From: Schaalia sp. JY-X169
GTDB lineage: Bacteria > Actinomycetota > Actinomycetes > Actinomycetales > Actinomycetaceae
Direction of reading: 5' to 3'
Length of the DNA: 64,000 nt
Assembly: GCF_014069575.1 (NCBI RefSeq)
Contig: NZ_CP059675.1
Location: forward strand, 1 to 64,000
Within the stretch, counting starts at the first letter, position 1. Each line of letters starts with the position of its first letter. The notes below the pieces were generated by a model. That model was not told where the DNA came from, ran no database searches, and worked only from the letters and a program-made list of their open reading frames with translations. Positions 22,904 through 32,460 of the stretch are shown here, in pieces. The position numbers and the translations under genes were made by a program.

Positions 22904-23698
22904 GTAGCGCCGTTGCTGGCGCTTGCTCCACCGGTCGGCCGTGCGGGTGATTGCCACGTTGACCACGATGAACACGAGCGTTACCAGCAGATAGGTTTGG
23001 ATGAGGTCTCCGGTGTTGGAAACCAAGACCTTCGCGCTGTACTGGAGCTCGCTGTAGGACACGACGTAACCCAGGGTTGTGTCTTTGATGAGGATGGCAA
23101 CCTGTGCCAACAGGGACGGCATCACCAGGCGAAGCGCTTGCGGGAACACTACGTAGCGCAGGGTCTGCGCACGGGTCAGCCCCAGGGCCTCCGCGGCCTC
23201 GGTCTGCCCGCGTGGGAGAGCCAGGATGCCTGCGCGGAACACCTCGGCAATCGTCGCGCCGGAGCAGAGACCGATGGGGATCACCAGTTTCCAGTACAGG
23301 TCGGGGTTGATTCCATATTTGGGGAGAGCAATGAAGAAAATATAGATCAGCAGAAGCAGTGGGATTGAGCGGAAGAACTCAATGATTGCCGTCCCAATCC
23401 AGCGCACCCAGGTTGTTGGGGACAGGCGCAGGAGGGCGAGGGCGACACCCAGAGGAAGCGCTATCGCAGCGGAGCCGGCCGCCGCAAGAAGTGTGTTTCC
23501 TAAGCCGTTTAGCAGGTAGCGGATGATGGGCCACGTCGTGAAGACTTCCCACTTCTCAGGAGCCAGCTGTCCATTGACGCCAAACAGGTAGATCGCATAG
23601 CCGATCGCCGCTGCAATGAGAAGCGTTGACGCCACCGTGATGGCGCGGATGCGTGCCTGTGCTTTGGGGCCGGGCGCGTCGAACAGAATGGTACTCAT
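22877..23698 (-). CDS. gluD: Polar amino-acid ABC transporter permease (GluD-like)
   Basis: A 273-residue inner-membrane permease of the His/Glu/Gln family. It has an N-terminal helix (about 18-40) and then the conserved five-helix core with the ATPase-contact EAA-type loop (EAAEALGLTRAQTLRYVVFPQALR). The start overlaps the stop of the partner permease by 4 nt (ATGA). It is the last gene of a five-gene minus-strand operon and matches corynebacterial GluD in position. Substrate assignment to glutamate or glutamine is inference. Confidence 0.88.
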   Translation of the reverse strand: MSTILFDAPGPKAQARIRAITVASTLLIAAAIGYAIYLFGVNGQLAPEKWEVFTTWPIIRYLLNGLGNTLLAAAGSAAIALPLGVALALLRLSPTTWVRWIGTAIIEFFRSIPLLLLIYIFFIALPKYGINPDLYWKLVIPIGLCSGATIAEVFRAGILALPRGQTEAAEALGLTRAQTLRYVVFPQALRLVMPSLLAQVAILIKDTTLGYVVSYSELQYSAKVLVSNTGDLIQTYLLVTLVFIVVNVAITRTADRWSKRQQRRYLQPGRSLA

Positions 23699-24336
23699 CG
23701 CAGCACCCGCAACTTACGTTCGAGTCGGTCGCCGACGGCACCCGCGCCCAGGGAGATAACAAGGTAGATGATTGCGGCGACCATGAAGGTCATGAGGCCC
23801 CGGGCCTCCCTGTTATTGATGTAGGTCACTGTCGCAGTGAGGTCCATGACGCCGACTGTGCCCGCCAGGGAGGACGATAGGAAGATCCCTATGAAGGTGG
23901 TAACAAGCGGCTGCACCATCGAACGGAATGCTTGGGGAAGTACCACGTAGCGAACGGTTCCAGTGAAGCCCAAACCCAGTGAGCGGGCCGCCTCGATTTG
24001 GCCCGCAGGAACCGAGTTGATGCCGGCACGCAAAGACTCACAGATGAAGGCGCCACCGACCAGACTCATGGAGATGATGACGGAGTTGTTGTAGCTCCAC
24101 ATCAGCCCAATTTCGGGCAGGGCATAAACCACCACGATGATGAGGCTCAGCAGTGGGACGTTACGGAAGATGTCGACGTAGATCAGCCCGACCGCGCGCA
24201 GGGGTGCGATCGGGCTGATCCGAAAGATGGCCATGACGGTCCCGACAAGCATCGCAAACAAGAAACTCAGCACAGTTAGTTGCAGAGTTACTAGGAGCCC
24301 TTCAAAGAAGAGATCGCGATATTGCCATAGGACCAC
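23695..24336 (-). CDS. gluC: Polar amino-acid ABC transporter permease (GluC-like)
   Basis: A 213-residue permease of the same family, with the coupling loop AARSLGLGFTGTVRYVVLPQAFR in the second half and five membrane helices. It overlaps its partner permease by 4 nt, so a heterodimeric channel is likely. The binding-protein gene begins 40 bp upstream. Confidence 0.88.
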   Translation of the reverse strand: MVLWQYRDLFFEGLLVTLQLTVLSFLFAMLVGTVMAIFRISPIAPLRAVGLIYVDIFRNVPLLSLIIVVVYALPEIGLMWSYNNSVIISMSLVGGAFICESLRAGINSVPAGQIEAARSLGLGFTGTVRYVVLPQAFRSMVQPLVTTFIGIFLSSSLAGTVGVMDLTATVTYINNREARGLMTFMVAAIIYLVISLGAGAVGDRLERKLRVLR

Positions 24337-24376
24337 GATTGGAACCTATCTCGTTGTCGTTACACGGGAGGGGCGG

Positions 24377-25372
24377 CTAGTTACCTGCCGAACCGATCGC
24401 CGGCGCGGTTGGCTCTGTCAAAACACCGGTCATCTCGCCAATTGTTGCGTGCCACAGTGCCAGCCAGGTCCCGTCGCTGAAGATGGTCTCAAGCCACTCA
24501 TTGATGAAGGTAGTGCCGTCCGTGTCGGCTTGTACACCGATTCCGTACAGGTCTTCATCGCCGAACGGTTCGCCAACAATCATCAGGTCGTCGTTCTGTG
24601 AAACTGCATTGAGCAATAGCGTCTGGTCGATGACGTAGGCATCAGCTCGACCCTGCTTGAGAGCCTCAACTGCCTGTGCATGATCGGGCAGTGCTAGGAC
24701 TTCGGCCTCGGGAGCGAACTCCTCGATGGTTGTCACACCGGTGGAACCCGCCTGAGTGACTACTGTTTTGCCCGCCAGATCTTCCACACTGTGGATATCC
24801 GTGTTGTCAGACTTCACCAGCACAGCGGAAGCAGAGGAGTAGTAGGGGCCTGCAAAGTCGATCCGCTCCTTGCGCTCGGGGGTGATTGAGTAGGTAGCGA
24901 TGACGACATCCACCTGGCCATTGACCAGGAGTTCCTCGCGTGTATCAACACTGACCTGCGTCAGTGAGGTCTTGGTCGCATCCCCGAAGATGTATCGCGC
25001 TAGAAGCTGTGACATTCCGGCATCGAAGCCAATCACTTTGCCGGTGACCGGATCTAGCTTTGAGAAGAGGTCGGATGTTTCCGTGCCTCCGACGCGGAGT
25101 ACGCCGGACTCTTTCACTTTGGTGGCCCACTCTGAAGCCGCAATGGTGGCTTCGTCGGCAACAGGTCCGAGGTTAACGACCTCGTCATACGTGGCGTTGC
25201 CACTGTCGAATGCACCCGAAGGCTCCACGGAACCAGACTCAGCGCTCTGTCCGGACGCGGGAGTCTCTGTGGATGTGCCGCCTGAGCAGGCAGATAGGAT
25301 GAGGGCGGAAGCCGCCATGGCAGCCGCAATAGGGGCAAAACGTCGCCTGCGGGTTATTGTCGTCGTGGTCAT
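24377..25372 (-). CDS. gluB: Amino-acid ABC transporter substrate-binding lipoprotein (GluB-like)
   Basis: A 331-residue secreted solute-binding protein of the SBP_bac_3 family. The N terminus has a twin-Arg-like basic run (TRRRRF), a hydrophobic stretch and a lipobox ending at ACS, so the mature protein is lipid-anchored outside the membrane. The ligand-binding fold spans about 85-310 (VLRVGGTETSDLF, IDFAGPYY, LAGKTVVTQAGSTG). GTG/ATG choice is clear: ATG 25372 follows AAGGAGAAG. It supplies substrate to the two permeases downstream. Confidence 0.92.
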   Translation of the reverse strand: MTTTTITRRRRFAPIAAAMAASALILSACSGGTSTETPASGQSAESGSVEPSGAFDSGNATYDEVVNLGPVADEATIAASEWATKVKESGVLRVGGTETSDLFSKLDPVTGKVIGFDAGMSQLLARYIFGDATKTSLTQVSVDTREELLVNGQVDVVIATYSITPERKERIDFAGPYYSSASAVLVKSDNTDIHSVEDLAGKTVVTQAGSTGVTTIEEFAPEAEVLALPDHAQAVEALKQGRADAYVIDQTLLLNAVSQNDDLMIVGEPFGDEDLYGIGVQADTDGTTFINEWLETIFSDGTWLALWHATIGEMTGVLTEPTAPAIGSAGN

Positions 25373-25532
25373 TTCTTCTCCTTACCGCTGCACAAGGTTT
25401 TGCCTGCACAGACTGGTTGATTAACAAATGTAGGCGTAGAAGGTGGCGCTAGAGGGGGTTGTCCATCGTCAGCGAAACACGCGCTTGCCATTTGGCGGGC
25501 CAGCGTCGGCCCCAAATGTGGGATGCGCAGGC

Positions 25533-26318
25533 TCAAGCAGCGAGTGTGTGCGAACAGCTAGAACACATTCGCTCAAGCAAACACTGAAGCCCACCCTGGT
25601 CCGCATCCGGATCTTCCGGGTGCCATTGCACGCCGACCACAGGAGCGGACACGTGTTCAATGGCTTCGATTGTCCCGTCGTCGGCTGTCGCCGTGACCGC
25701 AAGATCGGATCCGAGGCGAGAGACCGCCTGGTGGTGTGCGCTGTGAATCATGGTGCGCAGTCCGCCATCCAGGGATACGGGATCGGCCGTGGGGCATGAA
25801 CCCAATGCGGTGGCTAAGCGTGAACCCGCGGCAATGTTCACCGTGTGCCTAGCGAACTCGAAGTCCTTCATGAGGTCCGGGCTGGAATGGCCTGGATTGT
25901 CGCTGATGTCCTGGGTCAGTGTTCCCGACATTGCGACGTTCAGGGCTTGCATTCCCCGGCAAATCCCCAGGGTCGGAGTGTGGGTTGCAACTGCCCGACG
26001 GATGAGGGCGAGTTGCGCTCGGTCACTGCGGGGGAAGTGCTCGGTAGCGTTTTCGTAGCGGCTCTGCCCGTTGTAGAAACGGGGAGAAAGGTCCGGTCCG
26101 CCCATGATGACGAGGGCGTCTGCCGTGGAAAGCTTGTGAAGGGCCTTGCGAGGTCCGTCCTCTTCACCCCATGAAATCACCGTGTTCCAGCGATCCGCAG
26201 CCCGTTCGATGATTGAACCAAGCAGGCGCAGTGTCAACTCAGCTTCACGCGGATCATCGGAGCGATGCAGTGCAACGCCCGAAATCAGCAGTGTAGGACG
26301 AAAGTCTGAGGTTTCCAC
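25533..26318 (-). CDS. Gamma-glutamyl hydrolase-like class I amidotransferase (peptidase C26)
   Basis: A 261-residue protein with the class I glutamine-amidotransferase fold of the C26 family, which includes PuuD (gamma-glutamyl-GABA hydrolase). The nucleophile cysteine lies in LGICRGMQ, and the His-Glu pair in VQWHPED near residue 233. PuuD-type enzymes release glutamate from gamma-glutamyl compounds. Its place between the ATPase and binding-protein genes of a glutamate-type importer suggests that the transported substrate may be a gamma-glutamyl compound, or that released glutamate is handled here. This substrate link is inference. Confidence 0.82.
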   Translation of the reverse strand: METSDFRPTLLISGVALHRSDDPREAELTLRLLGSIIERAADRWNTVISWGEEDGPRKALHKLSTADALVIMGGPDLSPRFYNGQSRYENATEHFPRSDRAQLALIRRAVATHTPTLGICRGMQALNVAMSGTLTQDISDNPGHSSPDLMKDFEFARHTVNIAAGSRLATALGSCPTADPVSLDGGLRTMIHSAHHQAVSRLGSDLAVTATADDGTIEAIEHVSAPVVGVQWHPEDPDADQGGLQCLLERMCSSCSHTLAA

Positions 26319-26377
26319 AAGACAGAAAACTACCAGGAACTCTCTACCCAGGGGAAGACGTCCAAATGTTGAATCGG

Positions 26378-27139
26378 CTAGTGGGGGAGAATGCGGGAAA
26401 GAAACTCCTTTGCCCGCTCCGACTTGGGGTTGTCGAAGAACTCGTTTGGCGTGGCCTCTTCAACAATCTTCCCGTCGGCCATGAACACCAGGGAATCCCC
26501 GGCCTTGCGCGCAAAACCCATCTCGTGGGTGACAACGACCATGGTCATTCCGCCGGCGGCCAGCCCCTCCATCACGTCGATAACCTCGGTGATCATTTCG
26601 GGGTCGAGGGCGGATGTGGGTTCATCGAACAACATCACCTTGGGGTGCATGGCCAGAGCGCGTGCGATGGCGGCTCGCTGCTGTTGGCCTCCCGAGAGCT
26701 GTGCGGGCAGCTTCTGCGCCTGGTCGGCGAGCCCAACCCGGGTCAGCAGCTCCATTGCCTCCGCTTCAGCCTGGTCCTTCTTCATCCCCTTCACCTTGAT
26801 GGGCCCGAGAGTCACGTTATCCAAGACCGACATGTGAGAGAACAGGTTGAAGGATTGGAAGACCATTCCGACCTCGGACCGAAGGTTTGCTAGAGCCTTG
26901 CCTTCATCAGGTAGCACTTCACCATCGATGAGGATCTCTCCGGAGGTGATGGTTTCAAGACGGTTAATTGCCCGGCACAGGGTGGACTTTCCAGAACCGG
27001 ACGGGCCGATGACAACGACGACCTCGCCGGGATTGACGGTGAGTGAGACGTCGTCCAACGCCATGAAGTCCCCGTAGTGTTTGGTGACGTTGCGAACTTG
27101 CACAACCGGCTCAACGCCCGGTCTTGTCGTTGCGCTCAT
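26378..27139 (-). CDS. gluA: Polar amino-acid ABC transporter ATPase (GluA-like)
   Basis: A 253-residue ABC ATPase: Walker [11 protein letters not shown]-loop region VFQSFNLF, signature LSGGQQQR, Walker [13 protein letters not shown] and a switch histidine in VVTHEMGFA. These match the amino-acid importer subfamily. ATG 27139 follows AAGGA; ten extra in-frame residues upstream have no ribosome-binding site. It is the promoter-proximal gene of the importer operon and diverges from ndh. Confidence 0.92.
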   Translation of the reverse strand: MSATTRPGVEPVVQVRNVTKHYGDFMALDDVSLTVNPGEVVVVIGPSGSGKSTLCRAINRLETITSGEILIDGEVLPDEGKALANLRSEVGMVFQSFNLFSHMSVLDNVTLGPIKVKGMKKDQAEAEAMELLTRVGLADQAQKLPAQLSGGQQQRAAIARALAMHPKVMLFDEPTSALDPEMITEVIDVMEGLAAGGMTMVVVTHEMGFARKAGDSLVFMADGKIVEEATPNEFFDNPKSERAKEFLSRILPH

Positions 27140-27274
27140 CGAAATCCTTCTTCCCGTGAAAGCCCTCACGCCATAATTGCACAGCAGTCATCATCACACA
27201 GCATAGGAAAGGCAACCCTAAGTTAGTAGCCTGGGAACGGGTGCGCAGATCGCGCAACCCGATTGGGAGGAACT

Positions 27275-28654
27275 GTGGGCAAGCACCGTGTTGTAATCGT
27301 TGGTTCGGGATTTGGTGGGTTGTTTGCGGCCCGCTACCTGGCAAAGGCGGATGTGCAGGTCAAACTGATTTCCAAGGTGGGGCATCACCTTTTCCAGCCA
27401 CTTCTCTATCAGGTCGCCACCGGAATTCTCTCCCAGGGTGAGATTGCCCCGGCAACGCGTGAGATCCTCAAGCGGCAACGCAACGCACAGGTTGTTTTGG
27501 GGACCGTCGAGGACGTTGACCCGGACAAGAAGGTTGTCTACTGGCGCAACTACGGCCGCCAGAAGGCCACACCCTACGACACGTTGATTATTGCTGCCGG
27601 GGTTGGCCAGTCCTACTTCGGCAACGACCACTTTTCGACCTTTGCGCCCGGGATGAAGACCATTGATGACGCGCTAGAACTGCGTGCGCGGATATTTGCC
27701 GCGTTTGAGCAGGCCGAGGTGGAGGACGATCCAGAGAAGATCAAGAAGCTGCTGACCTTCGTGGTTGTGGGAGCCGGTCCGACAGGCGTGGAGATCGCCG
27801 GACAGATCCGCGAGTTGGCGGTGCACACCCTGAAGCATGAGTTCCGCAACATCAATCCCAGTGACTCGCGGGTTCTCTTGGTCGAGGGCGGCCCGCACCC
27901 ACTTCCCACCTTCGGTAAGGAGCTTGGTGCACGCACGGTTGAGGCACTCGACAAGTTGGGTGTGGAATTCCGCGGTAACACCTTTGTAACTGACATCGAT
28001 GCGGACTCCGTAACGATGAAGAACAAGGTCGGCAACCACGAGGTGCTACCCAGTGCCTGCAAGGTCTGGGCGGCTGGGGTGCAGGGACCACCCCTTGCGA
28101 AGGTCCTTTCTGAAAGGACCGGTGTAACCCTTGATCGAGCTGGCCGCGTGCAGGTTAAGCCGGATCTGACTGTGAGTGGCTACCCTGACATCTTTGTCAT
28201 AGGGGACATGATGAGCTTGGAGGGAGTTCCGGGGGTCGCCCAGGGAGCGATTCAGGCGGCACGATTTGCGACTGACAAGATCAAGGCTCGCCTGGCGGGG
28301 ATCTCCCCCAAGCGAACCACATTTGGGTACCGCGACAAGGGGTCGATGGCAACGATTGCTCGTTCACAGGCAGTGGCCAGCATCGGCGATCTTCAGTTGG
28401 ATGGTTTCCCCGCATGGACGGCGTGGTTGGGGTTGCACATCCTCTACATCACGGGCTTCAAGTCCAGGGTCTCGACACTGTTCCACTGGGGGGTCAGTTT
28501 CGCGTCGCAGGCGCGGTCGGAGCGAACCTCAACAAACCAGCAGCTGGTCGGACGCCTAGCCATCGCGGAACTTGGGCGTGGGGGATCAACCCGGTTGGTT
28601 CGCGGTGAAAGCCCCTTGGAGGTGTACGAGGCCGCTTTGTCCCAAGATGACTAA
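27275..28654 (+). CDS. ndh: Type II NADH dehydrogenase (NDH-2)
   Basis: A membrane-associated, non-proton-pumping NADH:quinone oxidoreductase of 459 residues. The FAD-binding motif VIVGSGFGG (about 6-14) and a second dinucleotide fold VVVGAGPTGVE (about 165) bind NADH. The block DMMSLEGVPGVAQGAIQ near residue 310 is the second FAD-contact signature. A hydrophobic C-terminal region near 390-410 likely docks on the membrane. GTG 27275 has GGGAGGA at 27265-27271. Confidence 0.95.
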   Translation: MGKHRVVIVGSGFGGLFAARYLAKADVQVKLISKVGHHLFQPLLYQVATGILSQGEIAPATREILKRQRNAQVVLGTVEDVDPDKKVVYWRNYGRQKATPYDTLIIAAGVGQSYFGNDHFSTFAPGMKTIDDALELRARIFAAFEQAEVEDDPEKIKKLLTFVVVGAGPTGVEIAGQIRELAVHTLKHEFRNINPSDSRVLLVEGGPHPLPTFGKELGARTVEALDKLGVEFRGNTFVTDIDADSVTMKNKVGNHEVLPSACKVWAAGVQGPPLAKVLSERTGVTLDRAGRVQVKPDLTVSGYPDIFVIGDMMSLEGVPGVAQGAIQAARFATDKIKARLAGISPKRTTFGYRDKGSMATIARSQAVASIGDLQLDGFPAWTAWLGLHILYITGFKSRVSTLFHWGVSFASQARSERTSTNQQLVGRLAIAELGRGGSTRLVRGESPLEVYEAALSQDD

Positions 28655-28713
28655 GAGGATGGCCCCCTCACCAGACTGGTTAGTCGGAAAGGGGACCACT
28701 TCTATGGTTCAGG

Positions 28714-29187
28714 CTACTTTTCTTCGTCAGCTGCCTCTTCGGCTGCTTCCTCTACGGCCTCTTCCGCAAGTGCTTCTTCGATGGCCTCCACCAGAGCCTC
28801 ATCGAGTGCAGCATCAGCATCTACCTCGGCCTCGGCGTCCTCGTCCCGCAGGTCAACCCAGTATTCCTCAGCCCAGGGATCCTCAACGGGGCGCGAACGG
28901 CGCCACAGCAGGTAGGCAATCCCGCCCGCACCGGCGGCTGCTAGCGACCAGCCAAGCGCCTTCCGCCCACCGTGAGAGGACTTCGCCTTGGAGTGCTTCT
29001 CTAGGTTGGAAAGCGCGGCTTCGCCGTGTGCTTCCAAGTCATCCAACTTGCTCTTTGTCGCGTCTAGGGTCTTCTGTGCCACGGGGACACCTACCTCGAT
29101 CGCCTTCTCAGCAACAGCCTCCGCGGCTTCCGCAGCGTTGGTCAGTATCTCCGATGCCTTCACTTTGAGTTCTTCTACGTCCCGCAT
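28714..29187 (-). CDS. Alanine/glutamate-rich membrane-anchored protein of unknown function
   Basis: A 157-residue protein with an amphipathic helical N-terminal half (about 1-70, rich in Ala, Glu and Lys), a single membrane helix (about 75-95, SLAAAGAGGIAYLLW) followed by RRSRP, and a strongly acidic Ala/Glu tail. Actinobacteria encode many such helical membrane proteins; no known family was recognised. ATG 29187 follows GAGGGCG; a longer frame to 29247 is not favoured. It converges with ndh over 59 bp containing an imperfect hairpin (28661-28697). Confidence 0.7.
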   Translation of the reverse strand: MRDVEELKVKASEILTNAAEAAEAVAEKAIEVGVPVAQKTLDATKSKLDDLEAHGEAALSNLEKHSKAKSSHGGRKALGWSLAAAGAGGIAYLLWRRSRPVEDPWAEEYWVDLRDEDAEAEVDADAALDEALVEAIEEALAEEAVEEAAEEAADEEK

Positions 29188-29350
29188 TTTCGCCCTCGCT
29201 GTTCGTAAGCGTTTACATTCCCTACCTAAGTTAGTCTGGTTCGTCACGTCTCGCTACCTAAAGGGAGTGGATATTCATTTCTACATGAATCCACATACGT
29301 CGCAGTGCGGCTAGCATGGGGAAAAATAGCGTCCCAACACAGGAGTTGCC

Positions 29351-30421
29351 ATGTCCAAGGTTCGTGCTTACGCGTGCAATGACACTTCGTCACAGTTTCA
29401 CCCCCACACCATTGAACTTTCAGATCCGGGGCCCAAGGACGTCCTGTTTGACGTCAAATACGCGGGGATCTGCCACTCTGATATTCATACAGCTCGTGGG
29501 GAGTGGGGCCCGCAGAAGTATCCGCTCGTGCCGGGGCATGAGATTGCCGGAGTCGTCACCGCGGTCGGCGACCAAGTTACGAAATTCGCCATTGGCGATC
29601 ATATCGGTGTGGGGTGCATGACCGGTTCGTGTCTGTCCGACCCGGATACGTCCGAGGACGAAATATGCGAGCAGTGCGCTGCGGGACATGAGAACTTCTG
29701 TGTCGGAAGCGGCACCCTGTGGACGTATGGTGACGACAGGGACGGTAACCCGACGGCTGGTGGCTACTCCCAGACATTCAAAGTTGATGAACGCTTCGGG
29801 TTGAAGATCCCCGATTCCATCCCCCTGGATACCGCAGCCCCTCTGCTGTGTGCCGGCATCACCACGTACTCTCCGCTGAAGCGGTGGGGTGCTGGACCCG
29901 GAAAGAAAGTTGCAGTCGTGGGGATGGGAGGCTTGGGGCACATGGGCGTGCAGTTAGCAGCCGCGATGGGTGCCGACGTTTCCGTGATCTCGCAGACCCG
30001 GGCAAAGGAAGAGGACGCTCGCAGGCTGGGTGCCAGTAGCTTTTATGCTTCAAGTGAAGAGGGAACCCTGCGTTCTCTGCGCAACACCTTTGACATTATT
30101 CTCTGCACGGTTTCAGCCTCTGACTTCGACTACAACTCTTACTTTGCTGCACTGAAGGCGTTCGGAGTTTTTGTGAATGTCGGTCTCCCGGAGGATCCGG
30201 CAACAATAGATCTCAACGCGCTCATATCTGGCGATAAAGTACTTGCCGGATCCAACATAGGTGGAATCCCCGTCACCCAGGAGATGCTCGACTTCTGCGC
30301 AGAGCACAACATTGCATCTGTAGTGGAAGTCATTGGGGGAGACGATATCACGCAGGCCTACGACAACGTTGTGAATTCAAAGGTCCGCTACCGTTACGTC
30401 ATCGACACGGCGACGTTCTAG
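29351..30421 (+). CDS. Zinc-dependent NAD(P) alcohol dehydrogenase (CAD/YahK type)
   Basis: A 356-residue medium-chain dehydrogenase of the cinnamyl-alcohol/aldehyde-reductase group. Catalytic zinc ligands are Cys in GICHSD and the HE pair in PGHE. The structural zinc site has cysteines in [16 protein letters not shown]. The cofactor motif [13 protein letters not shown] lies near residue 197. Enzymes of this group reduce aldehydes with NADPH. ATG 29351 follows CAGGAG. Confidence 0.92.
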   Translation: MSKVRAYACNDTSSQFHPHTIELSDPGPKDVLFDVKYAGICHSDIHTARGEWGPQKYPLVPGHEIAGVVTAVGDQVTKFAIGDHIGVGCMTGSCLSDPDTSEDEICEQCAAGHENFCVGSGTLWTYGDDRDGNPTAGGYSQTFKVDERFGLKIPDSIPLDTAAPLLCAGITTYSPLKRWGAGPGKKVAVVGMGGLGHMGVQLAAAMGADVSVISQTRAKEEDARRLGASSFYASSEEGTLRSLRNTFDIILCTVSASDFDYNSYFAALKAFGVFVNVGLPEDPATIDLNALISGDKVLAGSNIGGIPVTQEMLDFCAEHNIASVVEVIGGDDITQAYDNVVNSKVRYRYVIDTATF

Positions 30422-30474
30422 TCAGCCCGCGTAGACTGGTGACGAACTTTAACCACCAGAAGGTAGAGGACGAA

Positions 30475-30999
30475 ATGCAGACTGCAGTAATTCACACCAG
30501 CATGGGTGACATCCGAGTAGAGCTTTACCCGGCACAGGCCCCCACCACAGTTAAGAACTTTGTTGGGCTCGCAAAAGGTGAGCGGGAATGGACCGACTCC
30601 GCTTCCGGATCCAAGACCTCCCGTCCGCTCTATGACGGAACGATCTTCCACCGTGTTATCCCTAACTTCATGATTCAGGGCGGGGACCCGGAAGGTACGG
30701 GCATGGGCGGCCCCGGCTACCAGTTCAATGATGAGATTTCGCCGGAACTGACCTTCTCCGAACCCTACTTGCTGGCAATGGCAAACGCTGGAAAGCGTTT
30801 TGGTAAGGGCACGAATGGTTCGCAGTTCTTCATTACTGTTGCGCCAACACCGTGGCTGAATGGAAAGCACACGATTTTTGGCAAGGTCATCGATGAGGAT
30901 TCGAAGGCGCTGGTTGACGCCATCTCAAACGTTGCGACAGGTGCTCAGGATCGTCCGGTTACACCCGTGGTCATTGAGAGCATTGAAGTAGAGGACTAG
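30475..30999 (+). CDS. ppiA: Peptidyl-prolyl cis-trans isomerase, cyclophilin type
   Basis: A 174-residue cytoplasmic cyclophilin that speeds proline isomerisation. Motifs include [15 protein letters not shown] and NGSQFFIT with the conserved catalytic Arg and Phe/Gln residues. There is no signal peptide. ATG 30475 follows AGAGGA; twelve more residues are possible from 30439 but the ribosome-binding site and homology favour 30475. Confidence 0.95.
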   Translation: MQTAVIHTSMGDIRVELYPAQAPTTVKNFVGLAKGEREWTDSASGSKTSRPLYDGTIFHRVIPNFMIQGGDPEGTGMGGPGYQFNDEISPELTFSEPYLLAMANAGKRFGKGTNGSQFFITVAPTPWLNGKHTIFGKVIDEDSKALVDAISNVATGAQDRPVTPVVIESIEVED

Positions 31000-31044
31000 G
31001 AGAGGGCTTCACCGCTGGGCCTCCCGAGAGTCTGTAGGTAGAGA

Positions 31045-31932
31045 ATGAGTGAAATCCCCAGGTTTGGACAACGGTCAACGTCACCGCGCCAAGAGATGTG
31101 TCCGAAGCATCCCGGGCGTCCGGCCGTAGCGTTCTGTAAACGTTGCAACCGCCCAACATGTCAGGATTGCACGATTCCGACCGAGGTCGGTTCTGTGTGC
31201 GTTGACTGTGCAGGTCCGGGGGCAAAGCAGAGGTTTCGAAGGGTTTCCCTAGCGGGGACACAGTTCGCGGGAGCTCCCGTAACCCTGGCGTTGGTCATCA
31301 TCAACGTGGTGATGTTTGTTGTCCAAGAGGTCTGGTCGGGGGCATTTCAGGTTCTTGCCATGTCGCCTTTGGCGGCTTACATGGAGCCGTGGCGTCTACT
31401 CACCACCACCTTCCTCCATTCTGGGCTCTGGCACATCCTCTTCAATATGCTGATGTTGTACATCTTGGGGTCGGCTGTGGAAAGAGCAGTGGGGCACTGG
31501 AAGTTTGCTTCCATTTACCTCTTCAGTGCTCTGGTCGGCTCAATGGCCATTATCGCCTGGGTCTTTGTCAGTCCTGAGACCATCACTCAGGCAACCATCG
31601 GAGCGTCAGGCGCTATCTACGGATTGTTTGGCGCAGTGTTCATTGCGCACCGTAGGTCCGGAATGTCGACCTCGGGGATCCTCGTGCTCTTGGGGATAAA
31701 CCTGGCATACGCGTTGATTGTGCCAGGGATTTCCTGGCAGGCCCATATCGGTGGTTTCCTAGGGGGCCTGCTAGCTACAGCCGTGTATATGTGGGTTGTT
31801 GACTTGACGCGCGGCCCAAGGCGCTCGCAACGAACACTTTGGGAGGTCGTTGCTACGGTCGGGCTTTTTGGGGCTTTCGCAATTGGTACTTGGGGACTGT
31901 ATGCAGTACTTATCCCCAGCCTGCTTGGTTGA
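31045..31932 (+). CDS. Rhomboid-family intramembrane serine protease with zinc-finger N terminus
   Basis: The 295-residue protein begins with a cysteine-rich domain (about 18-60: CPKHPG, CKRCNRPTCQDC, CVDC) resembling a B-box zinc ribbon. A six-helix rhomboid core follows. The catalytic serine is in GASGAIYGLFGA, with its histidine in HIGGFLGG. Rhomboids cleave membrane proteins within the bilayer. The zinc-finger module is a recurrent actinobacterial variant and may position substrates. The start ATG is 45 bp after ppiA. Confidence 0.9.
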   Translation: MSEIPRFGQRSTSPRQEMCPKHPGRPAVAFCKRCNRPTCQDCTIPTEVGSVCVDCAGPGAKQRFRRVSLAGTQFAGAPVTLALVIINVVMFVVQEVWSGAFQVLAMSPLAAYMEPWRLLTTTFLHSGLWHILFNMLMLYILGSAVERAVGHWKFASIYLFSALVGSMAIIAWVFVSPETITQATIGASGAIYGLFGAVFIAHRRSGMSTSGILVLLGINLAYALIVPGISWQAHIGGFLGGLLATAVYMWVVDLTRGPRRSQRTLWEVVATVGLFGAFAIGTWGLYAVLIPSLLG

Positions 31933-31975
31933 CGGTCCGCGGTCTGGCGCGGCCAAGCGGTGTTTACATCGATGT

Positions 31976-32011
31976 AGTTATCCCCACCTGTGGAAACGGG
32001 TGGGGATAACT
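31976..32011. terminator. 13-bp hairpin between rhomboid and crgA
   Basis: AGTTATCCCCACC (31976-31988) and GGTGGGGATAACT (31999-32011) form a perfect 13-bp stem with a 10-nt loop. A second small palindrome (TTTATCC/GGATAAA, about 32013-32030) abuts it. It lies between convergent genes, so a two-way terminator is the likely role. TTATCCCCA in the arm is one base from a DnaA box, but the hairpin explains it better. Confidence 0.7.
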
Positions 32012-32056
32012 ATTTATCCCTGGGGATAAATGGCTGCTCTTGGGTTGAGCGGGCCG

Positions 32057-32323
32057 CTAACGCCACTTCAATGTCATGAGGAAACCAGCCATCATCAGAG
32101 CGATTCCAATTGCCATGTTGCCCCAGCCAATGCCTGGGATTGGGTAAAGGGTTCCCGAGAAGTAGTAGATGACGAGCCAGACAAGACCCACGATCATCAG
32201 CGTAATGAAGGTTGGTGCCCACCAGGATGGACTAAGGGGGATACCCTTCGTCCAGCTATCTGGAACATCTTCTTGGTCGACCATCTTCTGACGGTCGTTG
32301 TCCTTCTTCTTTGACTCAGCCAC
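32057..32323 (-). CDS. crgA: Cell-division protein CrgA
   Basis: An 88-residue protein with a charged N terminus and two membrane helices (about 35-55 and 65-85), ending LKWR. The hallmark WWAPTF precedes helix 1. CrgA recruits and stabilises septal and peptidoglycan proteins such as FtsZ, FtsQ and PBPs in actinobacteria. It sits next to the wall-synthesis cluster, as in most relatives. Confidence 0.93.
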   Translation of the reverse strand: MAESKKKDNDRQKMVDQEDVPDSWTKGIPLSPSWWAPTFITLMIVGLVWLVIYYFSGTLYPIPGIGWGNMAIGIALMMAGFLMTLKWR

Positions 32324-32460
32324 TTTTCCTCCGTCTGCACCGCTGCCTCACGACTTTCGCTTGGAGCCTTCCCATAGACTAGTATCTGCACTACTTTTCA
32401 ACCAAGCGGGATGACTCTTACCACGTCAAGTTCGCCCTCCAGTACCGGAAAGGGGTCGTG

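Noticed and set aside
25373-25430. GCAGGCAAAACC on the minus strand, identical to the 3' half of classic BglG target sites, before gluB
   Set aside because: The matching 5' half is too far away and no terminator overlaps it. It is probably chance near a ribosome-binding site.
25539-25573. 10-bp hairpin AGCGAGTGTG/CACATTCGCT
   Set aside because: It lies in the coding 3' end of the hydrolase gene, without a T tract on either strand.
31976-32030. TTATCCCC-type sequences as DnaA boxes
   Set aside because: They are the arms of a perfect convergent-gene hairpin, which explains them better.
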